A DNA stretch of 64,000 bases from Flexivirga endophytica (GCF_014640635.1 NZ_BMHI01000003.1:310001-374000), one strand, 5' to 3'; positions 8,835 through 18,064 are shown, counted from the stretch's first letter. The notes: generated from the sequence alone by a model not told the origin. Program-made: numbers and translations.

Positions 8835-10000
8835 CAGGCGCCCCACCCCGCTTGAGCCCCGCCGACCCGATCAGCGGCGATGCGCTCGCCATACCCCGAG
8901 GCGGCATACGCAGCCATGGGATCGGCCTGCAAGCCAAGCTCCTCGCGCAACGCGGCCAGCATCGGCCGCACATCGGTGTTGAAGGCGTCCATCAGGATGC
9001 CGTTGGCCGCGAGCACGTCACCGGTGCGTTGCGCCTCGTCGAGCGCGGTCAGGTCGACGGCCATCGCCTTGGCGGTCGCCTCCTGCACGTTCATCACCGA
9101 ACGGATCTCACCTGGGATCTTCGGCTCGATGTTGTGGCACTGGTCGAGCATGAAGGCGACCTCGCTGTCGGTGTCGAAGCCACCACCGCAGCGCACCTCG
9201 AAGAGGATCCGGAACAGCTGGAACGGATCAGCCGCACCGACTATCAGGTCGTCGTCGGCATAGAAGCGGGAGTTGAAGTCGAAGGAGCCGAGCTTCCCCA
9301 GCCGCAGCAACGACGCAACGATGAACTCGATGTTGGTGCCGGGCGCATGGTGTCCCGTGTCGACGCACACCTTCGCCCGGTCACCGAGCGCTACACAGTG
9401 GGTGAGCGCCGTGCCCCAGTCGGGGACGTCGGTGGAGTAGAACGCCGGCTCGAAGAGCTTGTACTCCAGGATCAACCGCTGGTCACCGGTGAGCCGTTCG
9501 TAAACGGCCGCGAGTGCCTCCGCGAGCCGGTCCTGGCGCGCCCGGATGGAGTCCTGGCCGGGATAGTTGGTCCCGTCGGCGAACCACAGCTTCAGATCGC
9601 GGGACCCGGTCTGGTCCATGACATCGACGCAACGCAACAGATGATCCAACGCCTTCCGCCGCACCCGCGGATCCGGGTGCGTCACGCTGCCGAGTCGGTA
9701 GTCGTCGTCCTGGAAGACATTGGCGTTGATCGTGCCGAGCCGGATGCCGTGCTCCACCGCGTATGACGCGAGCTTGCCGTAGTCGTCGACCTCGTCCCAC
9801 GGGATGTGCAACGCGACCGTGCCTGCGGCACCGGTGAATTCGTGCACCGTCGCCGCATCGGCAACCTTCTCGAACGGGTCTCGTGGGACCCCGGGCTGCG
9901 CGAACACCTTGAACCGCGTGCCGGAGTTGCCGAACGCCCACGAGGGCAGCTCGATCGATTGCGCGCGCAGCACCGGGCCGGCGGCCTCCAGATCGACCAT
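8834..10000 (-). CDS. rhaI: L-rhamnose isomerase (RhaI type)
   Basis: A 388-residue TIM-barrel isomerase that converts L-rhamnose to L-rhamnulose. It matches the Pseudomonas-type RhaI rather than the E. coli RhaA. Metal- and substrate-site segments are visible: LWFADGTNYPGQ, ILEYKLFEPAFY (Glu ligand), CVDTGHHAPGTNIE (Asp/His ligands) and FDFNSRFYADDDL (Asp ligands). The ATG follows AAAGAAGG at about 8 nt. It lies 60 nt downstream of the isomerase-like gene at 10061 and overlaps the aldolase start by the TGATG motif. It is the clear rhamnose isomerase of the operon. Confidence 0.94.
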   Translation of the reverse strand: MVDLEAAGPVLRAQSIELPSWAFGNSGTRFKVFAQPGVPRDPFEKVADAATVHEFTGAAGTVALHIPWDEVDDYGKLASYAVEHGIRLGTINANVFQDDDYRLGSVTHPDPRVRRKALDHLLRCVDVMDQTGSRDLKLWFADGTNYPGQDSIRARQDRLAEALAAVYERLTGDQRLILEYKLFEPAFYSTDVPDWGTALTHCVALGDRAKVCVDTGHHAPGTNIEFIVASLLRLGKLGSFDFNSRFYADDDLIVGAADPFQLFRILFEVRCGGGFDTDSEVAFMLDQCHNIEPKIPGEIRSVMNVQEATAKAMAVDLTALDEAQRTGDVLAANGILMDAFNTDVRPMLAALREELGLQADPMAAYAASGYGERIAADRVGGAQAGWGA

Positions 10001-10060
10001 GACATTGCCTTCTTTCTCTTCGGTATGACGAACGGCACTCGCCTCGTAGCGCGATCCGGC

Positions 10061-11509
10061 TCAGGGAGCGACCTCGACGAGCTCGATCCCGAGCAGATCG
10101 GCGACGTTTCGCAGCTGCGGCAGGATGTCCCCCACTGCGAGCGCCCAGTGATGGCTGATGGCGGTCGCGCTCCACGCGTCGGTCCACACACCCGGATCGC
10201 AGCCGAAATCGACACGTGAAGTGGTGTTGCCGATCTGCAACAACGGCCCGGGCACCACTTCACCGCGTGAGGCGACGAATCGGAATGTCCCATCACGCAA
10301 TTGGGCGATCCCGAAGGTCGTCACCGGGCCGCGGCGCACCTCCAGCTCGACGGAGACGCCCCAACCGCGTTTACCGTGGTAGGTGCCCAGCCCGCGCAGG
10401 ATCGGTTTGCCCTCGGCGATCGCCAGGTGGGCCGGTCCGTCGTGGCCCATTTCGACAACATCGTCGGAGAAGTTCAGCGCCTGGAACTCGGTGAACGAGC
10501 CACCGGCGCCGAGTCGGTCGGTGATCAGCATCGCCAGGGACGTCCGCAACTCGTACTCACCGGCGGCCGGTATGCCGCGGGCGGTCAGCAGAGAGGCGCC
10601 CAGGATCATGCCGGCGCCGAGGCGCTCGTGCTGCTCGCCCTCGAGACCGCGGTGATAGTAGGCCAACGAGTCCAGCTCGAAGTCATCGGCAAGTCGGTCG
10701 AGGCCGAGAGAAACCCGTGCGGCCCAACGGAAGTCGTCCTCGGCGACGGTGTCCTCGATCGTGAAGAGGTCGCGTGTCAGCGCCATACGCTCATCGACCT
10801 GGGGCTCGGTCACCGCAGCCGCACGAACCCGCAGGTCGTCGAACTCCAGCACCTCCACGTGCCCGCCGAGGTTGGCGGTCACCAGCGTGAGGTCCGTCGA
10901 CACGTCCAGCATTCCGGGGTAGAGATGCCCCATCAACCCGTGTCTGCCGCGCCGCAGGTCACCTCGGATCCCCGCGGCGCGGACCCACCGCTCGATCCGC
11001 CCCCACGCACGATCGTCCTCGACGTACCCCGACACGGAGCGGAACGGGATCCCGCACCGCTCAAAGGTGTTCGCCATCTCAGGCAACGGACACGCACCGC
11101 AGTAGGCCAACCAGGCACCGGTGTCGAAGCTCGCGTGATCCATCGCCTCCGTCGGCTGCAGGTTGAGCAGCAACACCGGCGCGTCCGACCGTTGGGCCAC
11201 CGGCACCAGCATGTTCGCCGTCATGTATGTCGTGAGGAACCCGACGATGAGATCGCAGTCGGCAGCCCGCAACCGCTCCGCGGCCGCCGCACCTTCCGGT
11301 GGATCGGAGATGAACCCGACGTCCACGACTTCGCAGTCCAGCGCGCTCAGCCGCTCGCTCACGCGCGCGGCCGAGCGTTTCAGCTGTGGCAGCAACTCAG
11401 GGAACTGCGGCCAATAGGCGCCGAGACCACCTGCGACCAACCCGATCCTGGTGCGGCGTCGCGGTTTTCGGGCCAGAAGATCGCCGGCGGAACGTTCAGC
11501 CGTGGTCAT
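10061..11509 (-). CDS. L-fucose/L-arabinose isomerase family protein of unknown substrate
   Basis: A 482-residue protein with the AraA/FucI-like fold: an N-terminal Rossmann part (RIGLVAGGLGAYWPQFPEL), a central VGFLTTYMTANM and VLLLNLQPTEAMDH region, and a C-terminal barrel ending near SHHWALAVGD. The metal-site His and Glu residues appear to be kept (FTEFQALNF, ISHHWAL). The start ATG overlaps the stop of the mutarotase gene (ATGA), so the two are translationally coupled. RhaI is already encoded next door, so this second isomerase-like protein may act on another deoxy- or pentose sugar that enters the same pathway, or have lost isomerase activity. The role is not established by sequence. 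Confidence 0.82.
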   Translation of the reverse strand: MTTAERSAGDLLARKPRRRTRIGLVAGGLGAYWPQFPELLPQLKRSAARVSERLSALDCEVVDVGFISDPPEGAAAAERLRAADCDLIVGFLTTYMTANMLVPVAQRSDAPVLLLNLQPTEAMDHASFDTGAWLAYCGACPLPEMANTFERCGIPFRSVSGYVEDDRAWGRIERWVRAAGIRGDLRRGRHGLMGHLYPGMLDVSTDLTLVTANLGGHVEVLEFDDLRVRAAAVTEPQVDERMALTRDLFTIEDTVAEDDFRWAARVSLGLDRLADDFELDSLAYYHRGLEGEQHERLGAGMILGASLLTARGIPAAGEYELRTSLAMLITDRLGAGGSFTEFQALNFSDDVVEMGHDGPAHLAIAEGKPILRGLGTYHGKRGWGVSVELEVRRGPVTTFGIAQLRDGTFRFVASRGEVVPGPLLQIGNTTSRVDFGCDPGVWTDAWSATAISHHWALAVGDILPQLRNVADLLGIELVEVAP

Positions 11510-11880
11510 GATGCTCCTTCCAGGTGAGCCAACTGGTCGTCCAGGTTGAAAATGAGATCGAGCACCTCGAAGCCCTCGTCAGCAGGAGTGCCGTCCAACC
11601 CGACGAAGAAGCGGGACATCTCGGCCTGCCAGCGACCGTTGACCTCAGTCGTCGCCATGCCTTGTTGCGTCGCCGCCAGGTCGGGCGTCTCGACATACCC
11701 GACGATCAGGCCGTCGGCACGCGCGAAGATCGAGTAGGAGCCCCACCCGTTGTCCCGCAACGCACGCAACATCTCAGGCCACACGGTCGCGTGTCGCTCG
11801 CGGTAGTCGTCGAGCAGGTCCGGCCGCACCTGCAACACGAAGCAGTGCGGCCTGGACCGCTCTCCCGCCCGGGTCTCCAC
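11506..11880 (-). CDS. rhaM: L-rhamnose mutarotase
   Basis: A 124-residue ferredoxin-like protein of the RhaM family, which interconverts the alpha and beta anomers of L-rhamnose so the isomerase gets its preferred form. Family signatures are FVLQVRPDLLDDYRERH and VWPEML near the N-terminus and the GWGSYSIF and VGYVE strands. The start is GTG 11880, 3 nt after the stop of the binding-protein gene. The stop overlaps the next start by 4 nt. Position and size are typical for rhamnose loci. Confidence 0.93.
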   Translation of the reverse strand: METRAGERSRPHCFVLQVRPDLLDDYRERHATVWPEMLRALRDNGWGSYSIFARADGLIVGYVETPDLAATQQGMATTEVNGRWQAEMSRFFVGLDGTPADEGFEVLDLIFNLDDQLAHLEGAS

Positions 11881-11883
11881 GAC

Positions 11884-12972
11884 TCAGAACTTGTAGTTGT
11901 CGATGTTGCTCTTGTCGAAGACCGTCGGCGGTCCGAGCACCACCGAGGGGCCGACATCGCCGGCGGGAGCCAGCACCTTGTAGGAGCCGAGTGTGCCGGC
12001 CTTGAAGGTCGCCCCGGTCTTCATCGTCGCCGTCCCGGACGCGAGTGCGGCTGCGGCATACCCGGCGAGGTAGCCCAGCTTGGAGGGATCCCAGAGCGCG
12101 AACTTCTGCACCGTGCCGTCCTTGACGTAGGCCCGCATCTGGGACGGGAGCCCGAGGCCGGTCAGCGCGATCTTCACGTTCTTGTGCGTCGACAGGTACT
12201 GCGCCGCCGACGAGATGCCGACGGTGGTCGGCGAGATGATCCCCTTCAGATGCGGGTATGCCGAGATGAGGCCCTTGAGCACGTTGAGCGAGGTCGCCGG
12301 GTCATCGTTGCCGTAGACGGTCGTGACCAGCTTCATCTTGGGGTACTTCTTCAATTGCTGCTTCATGTAACCGATCCAGGCGTTCTGGTTCGTCGCGCTC
12401 TGCGCTGCCGACAGGATCGCGATCTGGCCGGTCGAGTTGATCTCCTTGGCGAGCAGGTCGACCTCGGTGGTGCCGATCGTCTTGGTGTCCGCCTGGTTGA
12501 TGAACAGGTGTTGCGGACTGTTCCCGCAGTTGATGTCCGAGTCGAACGACAGGATCTTGATGCCGGCCTTCGCCGCCTGGTTCAGGCTGGGGCACAACGC
12601 CTTCGGGTCGTTCGCGGCGATGACGATCGCATCTGCCTTGGCCTGGATCGCGGCCTGCACCGAAGGGATCTGGGCGGCCGCCGTGTCGGTGGTGCCACTG
12701 CTGACGACCACCTTTCCGCCGAGCTCCTTCAGCGCCTTCTGGCCGCCCTTGTCCGCGAGCACTTCATACGGGTTCTGGGTGTCCTTGGGGATGAAGTAGA
12801 CCGTCAGGCCCTTCTTGGCCGCGCCACCGGAAGCCGTCGCCTTTCCGGTGTCGCTGCTGCCTCCGCCCGCTGACTGAGAGGAGCATCCGGCGACCGTGAC
12901 AAGGGCTGCCACGGCGGTTGCCGCTGTCACGAGGCGCAGGTTGCGCGATCGCTTACTGACCGTGAATTGCAT
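11884..12972 (-). CDS. rhaS: rhamnose ABC transporter substrate-binding lipoprotein
   Basis: 362 residues from ATG 12972, which has AAAGGAT just upstream and gives a lipoprotein signal with lipobox TVAGC (Cys30). A longer frame from 13005 has no such rationale. After a Gly/Ser linker comes a type I periplasmic-binding fold of the sugar-binding family (KGLTVYFIPKDTQNPY, DAIVIAANDP, ILSFDSDIN, GIISPTTVG). It would bind L-rhamnose outside the membrane and deliver it to the permease-ATPase genes just upstream. The symbol follows the RhaSTPQ transporter nomenclature, not the E. coli regulator of the same name. Confidence 0.92.
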   Translation of the reverse strand: MQFTVSKRSRNLRLVTAATAVAALVTVAGCSSQSAGGGSSDTGKATASGGAAKKGLTVYFIPKDTQNPYEVLADKGGQKALKELGGKVVVSSGTTDTAAAQIPSVQAAIQAKADAIVIAANDPKALCPSLNQAAKAGIKILSFDSDINCGNSPQHLFINQADTKTIGTTEVDLLAKEINSTGQIAILSAAQSATNQNAWIGYMKQQLKKYPKMKLVTTVYGNDDPATSLNVLKGLISAYPHLKGIISPTTVGISSAAQYLSTHKNVKIALTGLGLPSQMRAYVKDGTVQKFALWDPSKLGYLAGYAAAALASGTATMKTGATFKAGTLGSYKVLAPAGDVGPSVVLGPPTVFDKSNIDNYKF

Positions 12973-13052
12973 TGTGGATCCTTTCGTCTCGCACGGGTAG
13001 AGCACCGTGCTCCCGCCGCAGAGCGGCCTTGTCGTCTTTCACTGCTCACTGC

Positions 13053-14105
13053 TCATCGGCTACCGCCTCCCACTGCGAGTCGGGAGCGCACACGGGACAG
13101 CAGTTCTCGACCGTTGGCCACGATCACGCTGATCAGCAGCAGCAGGCCGGTGATCACCAGCTGCTTCTCGGCTTCCACATGTGTCTGGGTGAGGATCATC
13201 TGCAAGGCGCCGAAGATGATCACCGAGAGCAGGACACCGAAGATCGTGCCCTTGCCGCCGAAGATCGAGACGCCGCCGAAGAGCACGATCGCGACGACGT
13301 TGAGCTCCAGCCCGGTGCCCGCCGTGTAACTCACCGATGCGTTCTGCAAGGTCAGCAGGACGCCGGCCACCGCGCAGATCAGCCCCGAAACCACGAAGAG
13401 ACAGAACTTCACCCAAGCCACCCGAACACCGCTGAACGACGCAGCCTCCGGCTGCAACCCGATGGCGTGCAGTGCGCGGCCGAAAGGTGTTGCGTGCAGG
13501 ACTATTCCGGCGAGCAGCGCCAACACCAGGAAGAGCACTGTCGAGTAGGACAAGGCCCCGCCCGGGATGGACTGCGTGCCGATCTTCGTCATACTGTCCG
13601 GGAACTGCGGGTCGCCGACGCCCGGAACGGTGAGTGAGCCGAGCAGGATCTGCGCCACTCCACGGAAGAGCGTCAGCGTGCCGATCGTCACCGCGATCGA
13701 CGGCAATGCGGTGTAAGCGACGAGGACGCCGTTCAAGGCGCCACCGAGCGCGCCGACGACCAGTGCCGCGATGATCGCGGGCCAGATCCCCCAGCCGTGA
13801 TGCCACAGGAAACCCATCAGCGAGCCGGCGAGGCCGAGCATCGAGGCGACCGACAGGTCGATCTCACCGGTCATGATGATGAAGGTCATCGGCAGTGCCA
13901 TCAACGCGATGTAGCCGATGTTGATGCCGGCGTAGAAGATCGTCGACTGGCTGAGGAACGACGACGATTGCGCCGACCCGAAGATGAGCACCGCGATGAG
14001 CACGACGACCAGTCCGCCCTCCCACCGCAACGCGTCGCGCCAGCCGATCGACCGTTGCACCGAGTCGGGGCGGCCGGTCGGAGCGGTCTGCACGTCAGAT
14101 GTCAC
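13053..14105 (-). CDS. rhaQ: rhamnose ABC transporter permease (second)
   Basis: 350 residues of the BPD_transp_2 (ribose-type) permease family with about ten membrane segments. GEIDLSVASMLGL, the conserved loop of this family, and NGVLVAYTALPSIAVTIGT are clear. GTG 14105 is preceded by GGAGGGA and overlaps the end of the first permease gene by 11 nt. Heterodimerises with the neighbouring permease to form the rhamnose channel. Confidence 0.92.
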   Translation of the reverse strand: MTSDVQTAPTGRPDSVQRSIGWRDALRWEGGLVVVLIAVLIFGSAQSSSFLSQSTIFYAGINIGYIALMALPMTFIIMTGEIDLSVASMLGLAGSLMGFLWHHGWGIWPAIIAALVVGALGGALNGVLVAYTALPSIAVTIGTLTLFRGVAQILLGSLTVPGVGDPQFPDSMTKIGTQSIPGGALSYSTVLFLVLALLAGIVLHATPFGRALHAIGLQPEAASFSGVRVAWVKFCLFVVSGLICAVAGVLLTLQNASVSYTAGTGLELNVVAIVLFGGVSIFGGKGTIFGVLLSVIIFGALQMILTQTHVEAEKQLVITGLLLLISVIVANGRELLSRVRSRLAVGGGSR

Positions 14106-15147
14106 GATGCGCTCCCTCCGTCTTCCGCAGTTTTCGGGTGACACGCTGGCTCAGCCAGCGGTCAAACGCGATCGCCGCGAGCAGCAACGCTCCAGCGATC
14201 GCTTGGTTCCAGGAGGCGCTGATCCGGGCAGCGACCAGCGCGAGATTGATCGTGTTGAGCAGGAGCGCTCCGAGTGCCGCGCCGAACACGGTGCCGCTGC
14301 CGCCGAAGATCGCGACCCCACCCACGACGACGGCCGACACGACGGTGAGCTCGTAGCCGGTGCCGGAGTTGTTGTTGACCTGCGCGTACTCCGCGAGGAA
14401 GAGCGCCCCGGCCAGCCCGGCGAGAGCACCGCTGATCAGGAATGCGACCAGGACCCGACGGGCTGCGGGTATGCCGGCCAACGTGGCGGCCTGCGGACTG
14501 GACCCGATCGCATAGAGCTCACGGCTGCTGCGGAAGGTGCGCATCGCGTAGCCGGCGATCGCCACGATGATTGCGACCACGATGAACAGCCATGGCACCC
14601 CGAGAACCGTCTGGTAGCCGATGGCGGTGTAACCGCCGGGTATCGAGCTGGCGTTGATCTGCTTGCCGTCGACGATCACTCCGTCGATCCCGCGGATGGC
14701 GTAGAGCATCGCGAGGGTGACGACCAGGCTCGGCACCCGGAACACCACCGTGATCAACCCGTTGATGAGTCCGATGACCGCGCCGATCGCGATCCCGACA
14801 ACGAAGCCCATCCAGATGTCGATCGCGTCGTGCACGAACAGGTCGCCGACGATGTATGCCGACAGGCCGAGCGTCGAACCGATCGACAGGTCGACGTTGC
14901 GCGTGACGATCACCAGGGTCTCGCCGACGGCCATCAACCCGATCAGGGCGCCGCCGTTGAGGATCTGCTGGATGCTGTCCGCGCTCAGGAAGTGCGTGTT
15001 CTTCGCCGTCGTCAGGGCGATCAGCACGACGATCGCCAGGGCAAGCCCGATCTCGCGTGCTCGCAGCAGAGCGTCGAGCCGGCCCGCCGCGGTCGCCTGC
15101 GTGAGCGCCGGGACCGGCGCTTTGGGTGCGGTCTCGGTGGTCGTCAT
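14095..15147 (-). CDS. rhaP: rhamnose ABC transporter permease (first)
   Basis: 350 residues, paralogous to the downstream permease. It has multiple hydrophobic segments and the family loop TRNVDLSIGSTLGLSAYIVG, then NGLITVVFRVPSLVVTLAML. ATG 15147 has a clean GGAGG about 7 nt upstream. It lies between the ATPase and the second permease in the same minus-strand operon. Membrane-embedded half of the L-rhamnose importer. Confidence 0.92.
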   Translation of the reverse strand: MTTTETAPKAPVPALTQATAAGRLDALLRAREIGLALAIVVLIALTTAKNTHFLSADSIQQILNGGALIGLMAVGETLVIVTRNVDLSIGSTLGLSAYIVGDLFVHDAIDIWMGFVVGIAIGAVIGLINGLITVVFRVPSLVVTLAMLYAIRGIDGVIVDGKQINASSIPGGYTAIGYQTVLGVPWLFIVVAIIVAIAGYAMRTFRSSRELYAIGSSPQAATLAGIPAARRVLVAFLISGALAGLAGALFLAEYAQVNNNSGTGYELTVVSAVVVGGVAIFGGSGTVFGAALGALLLNTINLALVAARISASWNQAIAGALLLAAIAFDRWLSQRVTRKLRKTEGAHRDI

Positions 15148-15194
15148 GCCGTTGCCCTCCTTCGTCGGGCTCCGGCATTGACCCTGTGCTCTTT

Positions 15195-15216
15195 CGGTCG
15201 TTCGCTTCGCTCACTC
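15195..15216 (-). repeat. short Ser-Glu-Arg-type intergenic word
   Basis: Read on the minus strand, this 67-nt gap between the ATPase and permease genes starts ATGAGTGAGCGAAGCGAACG, which would translate as MSERSER. Words of this kind recur near gene starts in many actinobacterial genomes. Only this one good copy was noticed in the window. Confidence 0.25.
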
Positions 15217-16735
15217 ATGCGGCGTCCCTCCCATGCTGGCCGGTTGCCGCCCGCATGATCGTGGTCTCGTCCGCTTCGTCGCGCGCGAAGTTTCCGGTCA
15301 CCCGCCCTTCGTGCAGTACGACGACACGGTCGGCCATACCCAGCACCTCGGGTAACTCGGAGGAGATCATCAGCACCGCCATACCGCCCTGCACGAGGGA
15401 GTCGATGATGCGGTGCACCTCGGACTTGGTGCCGACGTCGATCCCTCGGGTCGGCTCGTCGATGATCAGCAGTGACGGCTCGCGGGCCAGCCACTTGCCG
15501 ATGACGACCTTCTGCTGGTTGCCGCCGGACAGGGTGGCAGCCGGATCGCGCAACCGGCCGAACTTCACCTGCAACCGCTCCGCCCACACCTTCGCGAGGC
15601 GTTGTTCCGAGGAACGCCGCATGATCCCGCCCCGACGCAGCTTGCGCAGCGAGGCCAGTGCGAAGTTCTGGTCGATGCCCATGTCCATGACCAGGCCCTG
15701 TTGCCGACGGTCCTCGGGCACCAGGCCGATGCCGGCGGCCATCGCGGCCAGCGGGCGTCCGGGTTCGAGCCGCTTGCCGTCCACCACGACCTCCCCCTGC
15801 GTGCGAGGGTCGATCCCGAAGATCGCGCGGGCCACTTCGCTCCGCCCCGCGCCGACCAGGCCGGCGAGCGCGACGATCTCGCCCGCGCGCACGGTGAAGG
15901 ACACGTCGTCGAAGACTCCTTCGCGACCGAGGTGCCGGACCTCGAGCACCGGCTCGCCGGGAGTCGTCGCGGTCTTCGGGAACAAGGAGTCGAGGTCACG
16001 CCCGACCATCTGATGGATGATCGTGTCGACGTCGGTCTCCTCGATCCGCGCGGACGAGACGAACTTGCCGTCCCGCATGACCGTCACGCGTTGACAGCTG
16101 GCGAAGACCTCCTCGAGCCGGTGACTGATGAACATCACCGCTGCTCCGTCGTTCTGCAGTGTTGTCATCACGTCGAACAACCGCTGGACCTCGACGCCGG
16201 TCAGCGCAGCGGTCGGCTCGTCCATCACCAGCACCTTCGCCGACAACGACAGTGCCTTGGCGATCTCGACGAGCTGCTGATCGGCCACCGAGAGGCCACG
16301 GGCCACCCGCCGGGGATCCAGTGCGACCCCGAGCCGCTTGAAGATGCTGCGGGCCTCCTCGTCCATCCGGGCGCGATCGATGCGGCGCCCCGATCGCAGC
16401 GGCTGGCGGCCCATGAAGATGTTCTCCGCGACGGTCAGGTCGGGGAAGAGGGTGGGTTCCTGGTAGATGATCGACACGCCTGCCTCACGGGCGGCCGCGG
16501 GACCGTTGAAGACCACGTCTTCGCCGCCGACGGTGAGCGTTCCCCCGTCCGGCTGGTGCACTCCGGCCAGGATGTTCACCAGCGTGGATTTGCCCGCGCC
16601 GTTCTCCCCGACCAGGGCGTGCGCCTCTCCGGAGCGAAGTGCGATGCGGCCGTCGACCAAGGCGTGCACGGCGCCGAAACTCTTGCGCGCACCGGCCAGC
16701 TCGAGGACCGGCCTGGGTTCATCGGTGGGTGTCAT
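15215..16735 (-). CDS. rhaT: rhamnose ABC transporter ATP-binding protein
   Basis: About 506 residues with two fused ABC ATPase domains, the RbsA/XylG-type layout. Domain 1 has Walker A GENGAGKST, signature LSVADQQLVEIAKAL (LSxxQ type) and Walker B VLVMDEPTAAL. Domain 2 has a degenerate Walker A (GLVGAGRSE), signature LSGGNQQKVVIGKWL and LLIIDEPTRGIDVG. This asymmetry is normal in the family. ATG 16735 is preferred to the longer frame from 16798 because the extra residues would run through the operator. It is the first gene of the rhamnose operon and lies 19 nt after a LacI-type operator. Confidence 0.93.
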   Translation of the reverse strand: MTPTDEPRPVLELAGARKSFGAVHALVDGRIALRSGEAHALVGENGAGKSTLVNILAGVHQPDGGTLTVGGEDVVFNGPAAAREAGVSIIYQEPTLFPDLTVAENIFMGRQPLRSGRRIDRARMDEEARSIFKRLGVALDPRRVARGLSVADQQLVEIAKALSLSAKVLVMDEPTAALTGVEVQRLFDVMTTLQNDGAAVMFISHRLEEVFASCQRVTVMRDGKFVSSARIEETDVDTIIHQMVGRDLDSLFPKTATTPGEPVLEVRHLGREGVFDDVSFTVRAGEIVALAGLVGAGRSEVARAIFGIDPRTQGEVVVDGKRLEPGRPLAAMAAGIGLVPEDRRQQGLVMDMGIDQNFALASLRKLRRGGIMRRSSEQRLAKVWAERLQVKFGRLRDPAATLSGGNQQKVVIGKWLAREPSLLIIDEPTRGIDVGTKSEVHRIIDSLVQGGMAVLMISSELPEVLGMADRVVVLHEGRVTGNFARDEADETTIMRAATGQHGRDAA

Positions 16736-16754
16736 CGAGCGGCTGCCCTTCGTT

Positions 16755-16768
16755 GTGAAACGATTCAC
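16755..16768. promoter_or_regulatory. LacI-family operator in front of the rhamnose operon
   Basis: GTGAAACGATTCAC is an inverted repeat with arms GTGAA/TTCAC around ACGA. Its core TGAAACGATTCA differs by one base from the ideal LacI-family palindrome TGAAACGTTTCA. It lies 19 nt before the ATPase start and across from the divergent LacI gene, so it is the probable site of rhamnose repression. Confidence 0.8.
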
Positions 16769-16921
16769 CGTATGACGGACGAATGTAATGTCGGTCACAT
16801 CGAGTGGTCAAGCACTTTGCAGTAACTCGTCGAGAGCTCAGCGAACCACTGTTGGCGAACAGCAACGTTTTTCATGGGTGGTGCGGCCGCCGCCCGGCAA
16901 TCGAGCAGGTGGCGGCCACGC

Positions 16922-16933
16922 TGATACGTTTTA
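16922..16933. promoter_or_regulatory. candidate second LacI-type operator upstream of the regulator gene
   Basis: TGATACGTTTTA matches the LacI-family core TGAAACGTTTCA at 10 of 12 positions and lies 24 nt before the lacI-type start codon. It would permit autoregulation or looping with the site at 16755. It is less symmetric, so less certain. Confidence 0.45.
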
Positions 16934-16957
16934 GGCACTCGCGGAGAGGAGTGGTGT

Positions 16958-17974
16958 ATGCCGGACAAGATCAGCGTCGTGGACGTCGCGCGTGAGGCAG
17001 GCGTCTCGCTCGGCACCGTGTCCAACGTGCTCAACCGTCCCGAGCGTGTCTCAGCAGCGACCCGCACTCGTGTGCAGGAGGTCATCGAGACCCTTGGATA
17101 CGTCCGGAACGAGGCCGCGCGACAGCTGCGCTCCGGCTCTAGTCGCACGATCGGCCTGATCGTGCTGGACATCGCGAACCCGTTCTTCACCGACATGGCA
17201 AAAGGGGCCGAGGAGATCGCCGAAGCCGAGGGCCTGTCCGTCGTGCTGTGCAACAGCGGTGAGGATCGCACGCGCGAGGCACACCACCTGAGCCTGTTGC
17301 GGGAGCAGCGCGCGTTCGGCGTGCTGGTCACGCCGATGGCTGCCAGGACTCCTGCCATCGAGGAGGTACGCCGGAGCGGCACCCCGGTGGTGCTCGTCGA
17401 CCGCGGATCCGGTCGCGCCCACTGCTCGGTGTCGGTCAACGACCGCGTCGGGGGCGAGCTCGCAGTGTCGCACCTGTTGGCTCTCGGACATGAGCGCATC
17501 TGTTTCGTCGGAGGCCCGCGCGCGATCAGACAGGTGAGCGAGCGCCTCGCGGGCGCCCGGGCAGCTTTCGCTGCCGCAGGGCTGAATCGTGATGCGCTGC
17601 AGGTGATCTCGACTGCCGGGCTGAATGTGGCGGCCGGTCGTGCCGCTGGGTCCGAGCTGGCAGACCTGAAGGCCGGCAAGCGTCCCACAGCCGTCTTCTG
17701 CGCGAACGACCTGCTCGGGCTCGGCATGCTGCAGGAGATGACGCGGCGTCGACTTCGGGTCCCCGACGACCTGGCGATCATCGGGTATGACGACATCGAT
17801 TTCGCCGAGGCCGCGGCGGTCCCGCTGAGCTCCGTGCGCCAGCCGCGCGCCGAGCTCGGGCGCGCCGCAACCAAGCTCTTGATCGATGAGCGGAACTCAC
17901 CCGACCATCAACACCGCCAGGTCGTCTTCGAGCCGGAGCTCGTCGTGCGCGCTTCGACCGCCGGATTCGACTGA
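16958..17974 (+). CDS. LacI-family transcriptional regulator of the rhamnose operon
   Basis: 338 residues. The N-terminal helix-turn-helix reads ISVVDVAREAGVSLGTVSNVLNRP followed by a hinge helix (NEAARQLRSGSSRTIGLIV), both standard for LacI. The rest is a type I periplasmic-binding fold (DIANPFF, RAFGVLVTP, VLVDRG, FVGG, GYDDIDFAE) that binds the inducer. ATG 16958 has GGAGAGGAG upstream. It is divergent from the rhamnose operon and shares a 222-nt intergenic region containing two candidate operators. The inducer is probably rhamnose or a catabolic intermediate, by context. Confidence 0.9.
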   Translation: MPDKISVVDVAREAGVSLGTVSNVLNRPERVSAATRTRVQEVIETLGYVRNEAARQLRSGSSRTIGLIVLDIANPFFTDMAKGAEEIAEAEGLSVVLCNSGEDRTREAHHLSLLREQRAFGVLVTPMAARTPAIEEVRRSGTPVVLVDRGSGRAHCSVSVNDRVGGELAVSHLLALGHERICFVGGPRAIRQVSERLAGARAAFAAAGLNRDALQVISTAGLNVAAGRAAGSELADLKAGKRPTAVFCANDLLGLGMLQEMTRRRLRVPDDLAIIGYDDIDFAEAAAVPLSSVRQPRAELGRAATKLLIDERNSPDHQHRQVVFEPELVVRASTAGFD

Positions 17975-18064
17975 GTCGGCGGGGTCTTCCAATTCACCGA
18001 ATCGCTCACTCGCTGACCGGATCCCGACCGCTCGGGTCCGAACGGGCCGGGGCGCTCTGTCATA

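Noticed and set aside
5606-8855. Plus-strand open frames opposite rhaB and the aldolase fusion
   Set aside because: They are antisense to well-supported genes, have no recognisable motifs, and have the biased composition of antisense frames in high-GC DNA.
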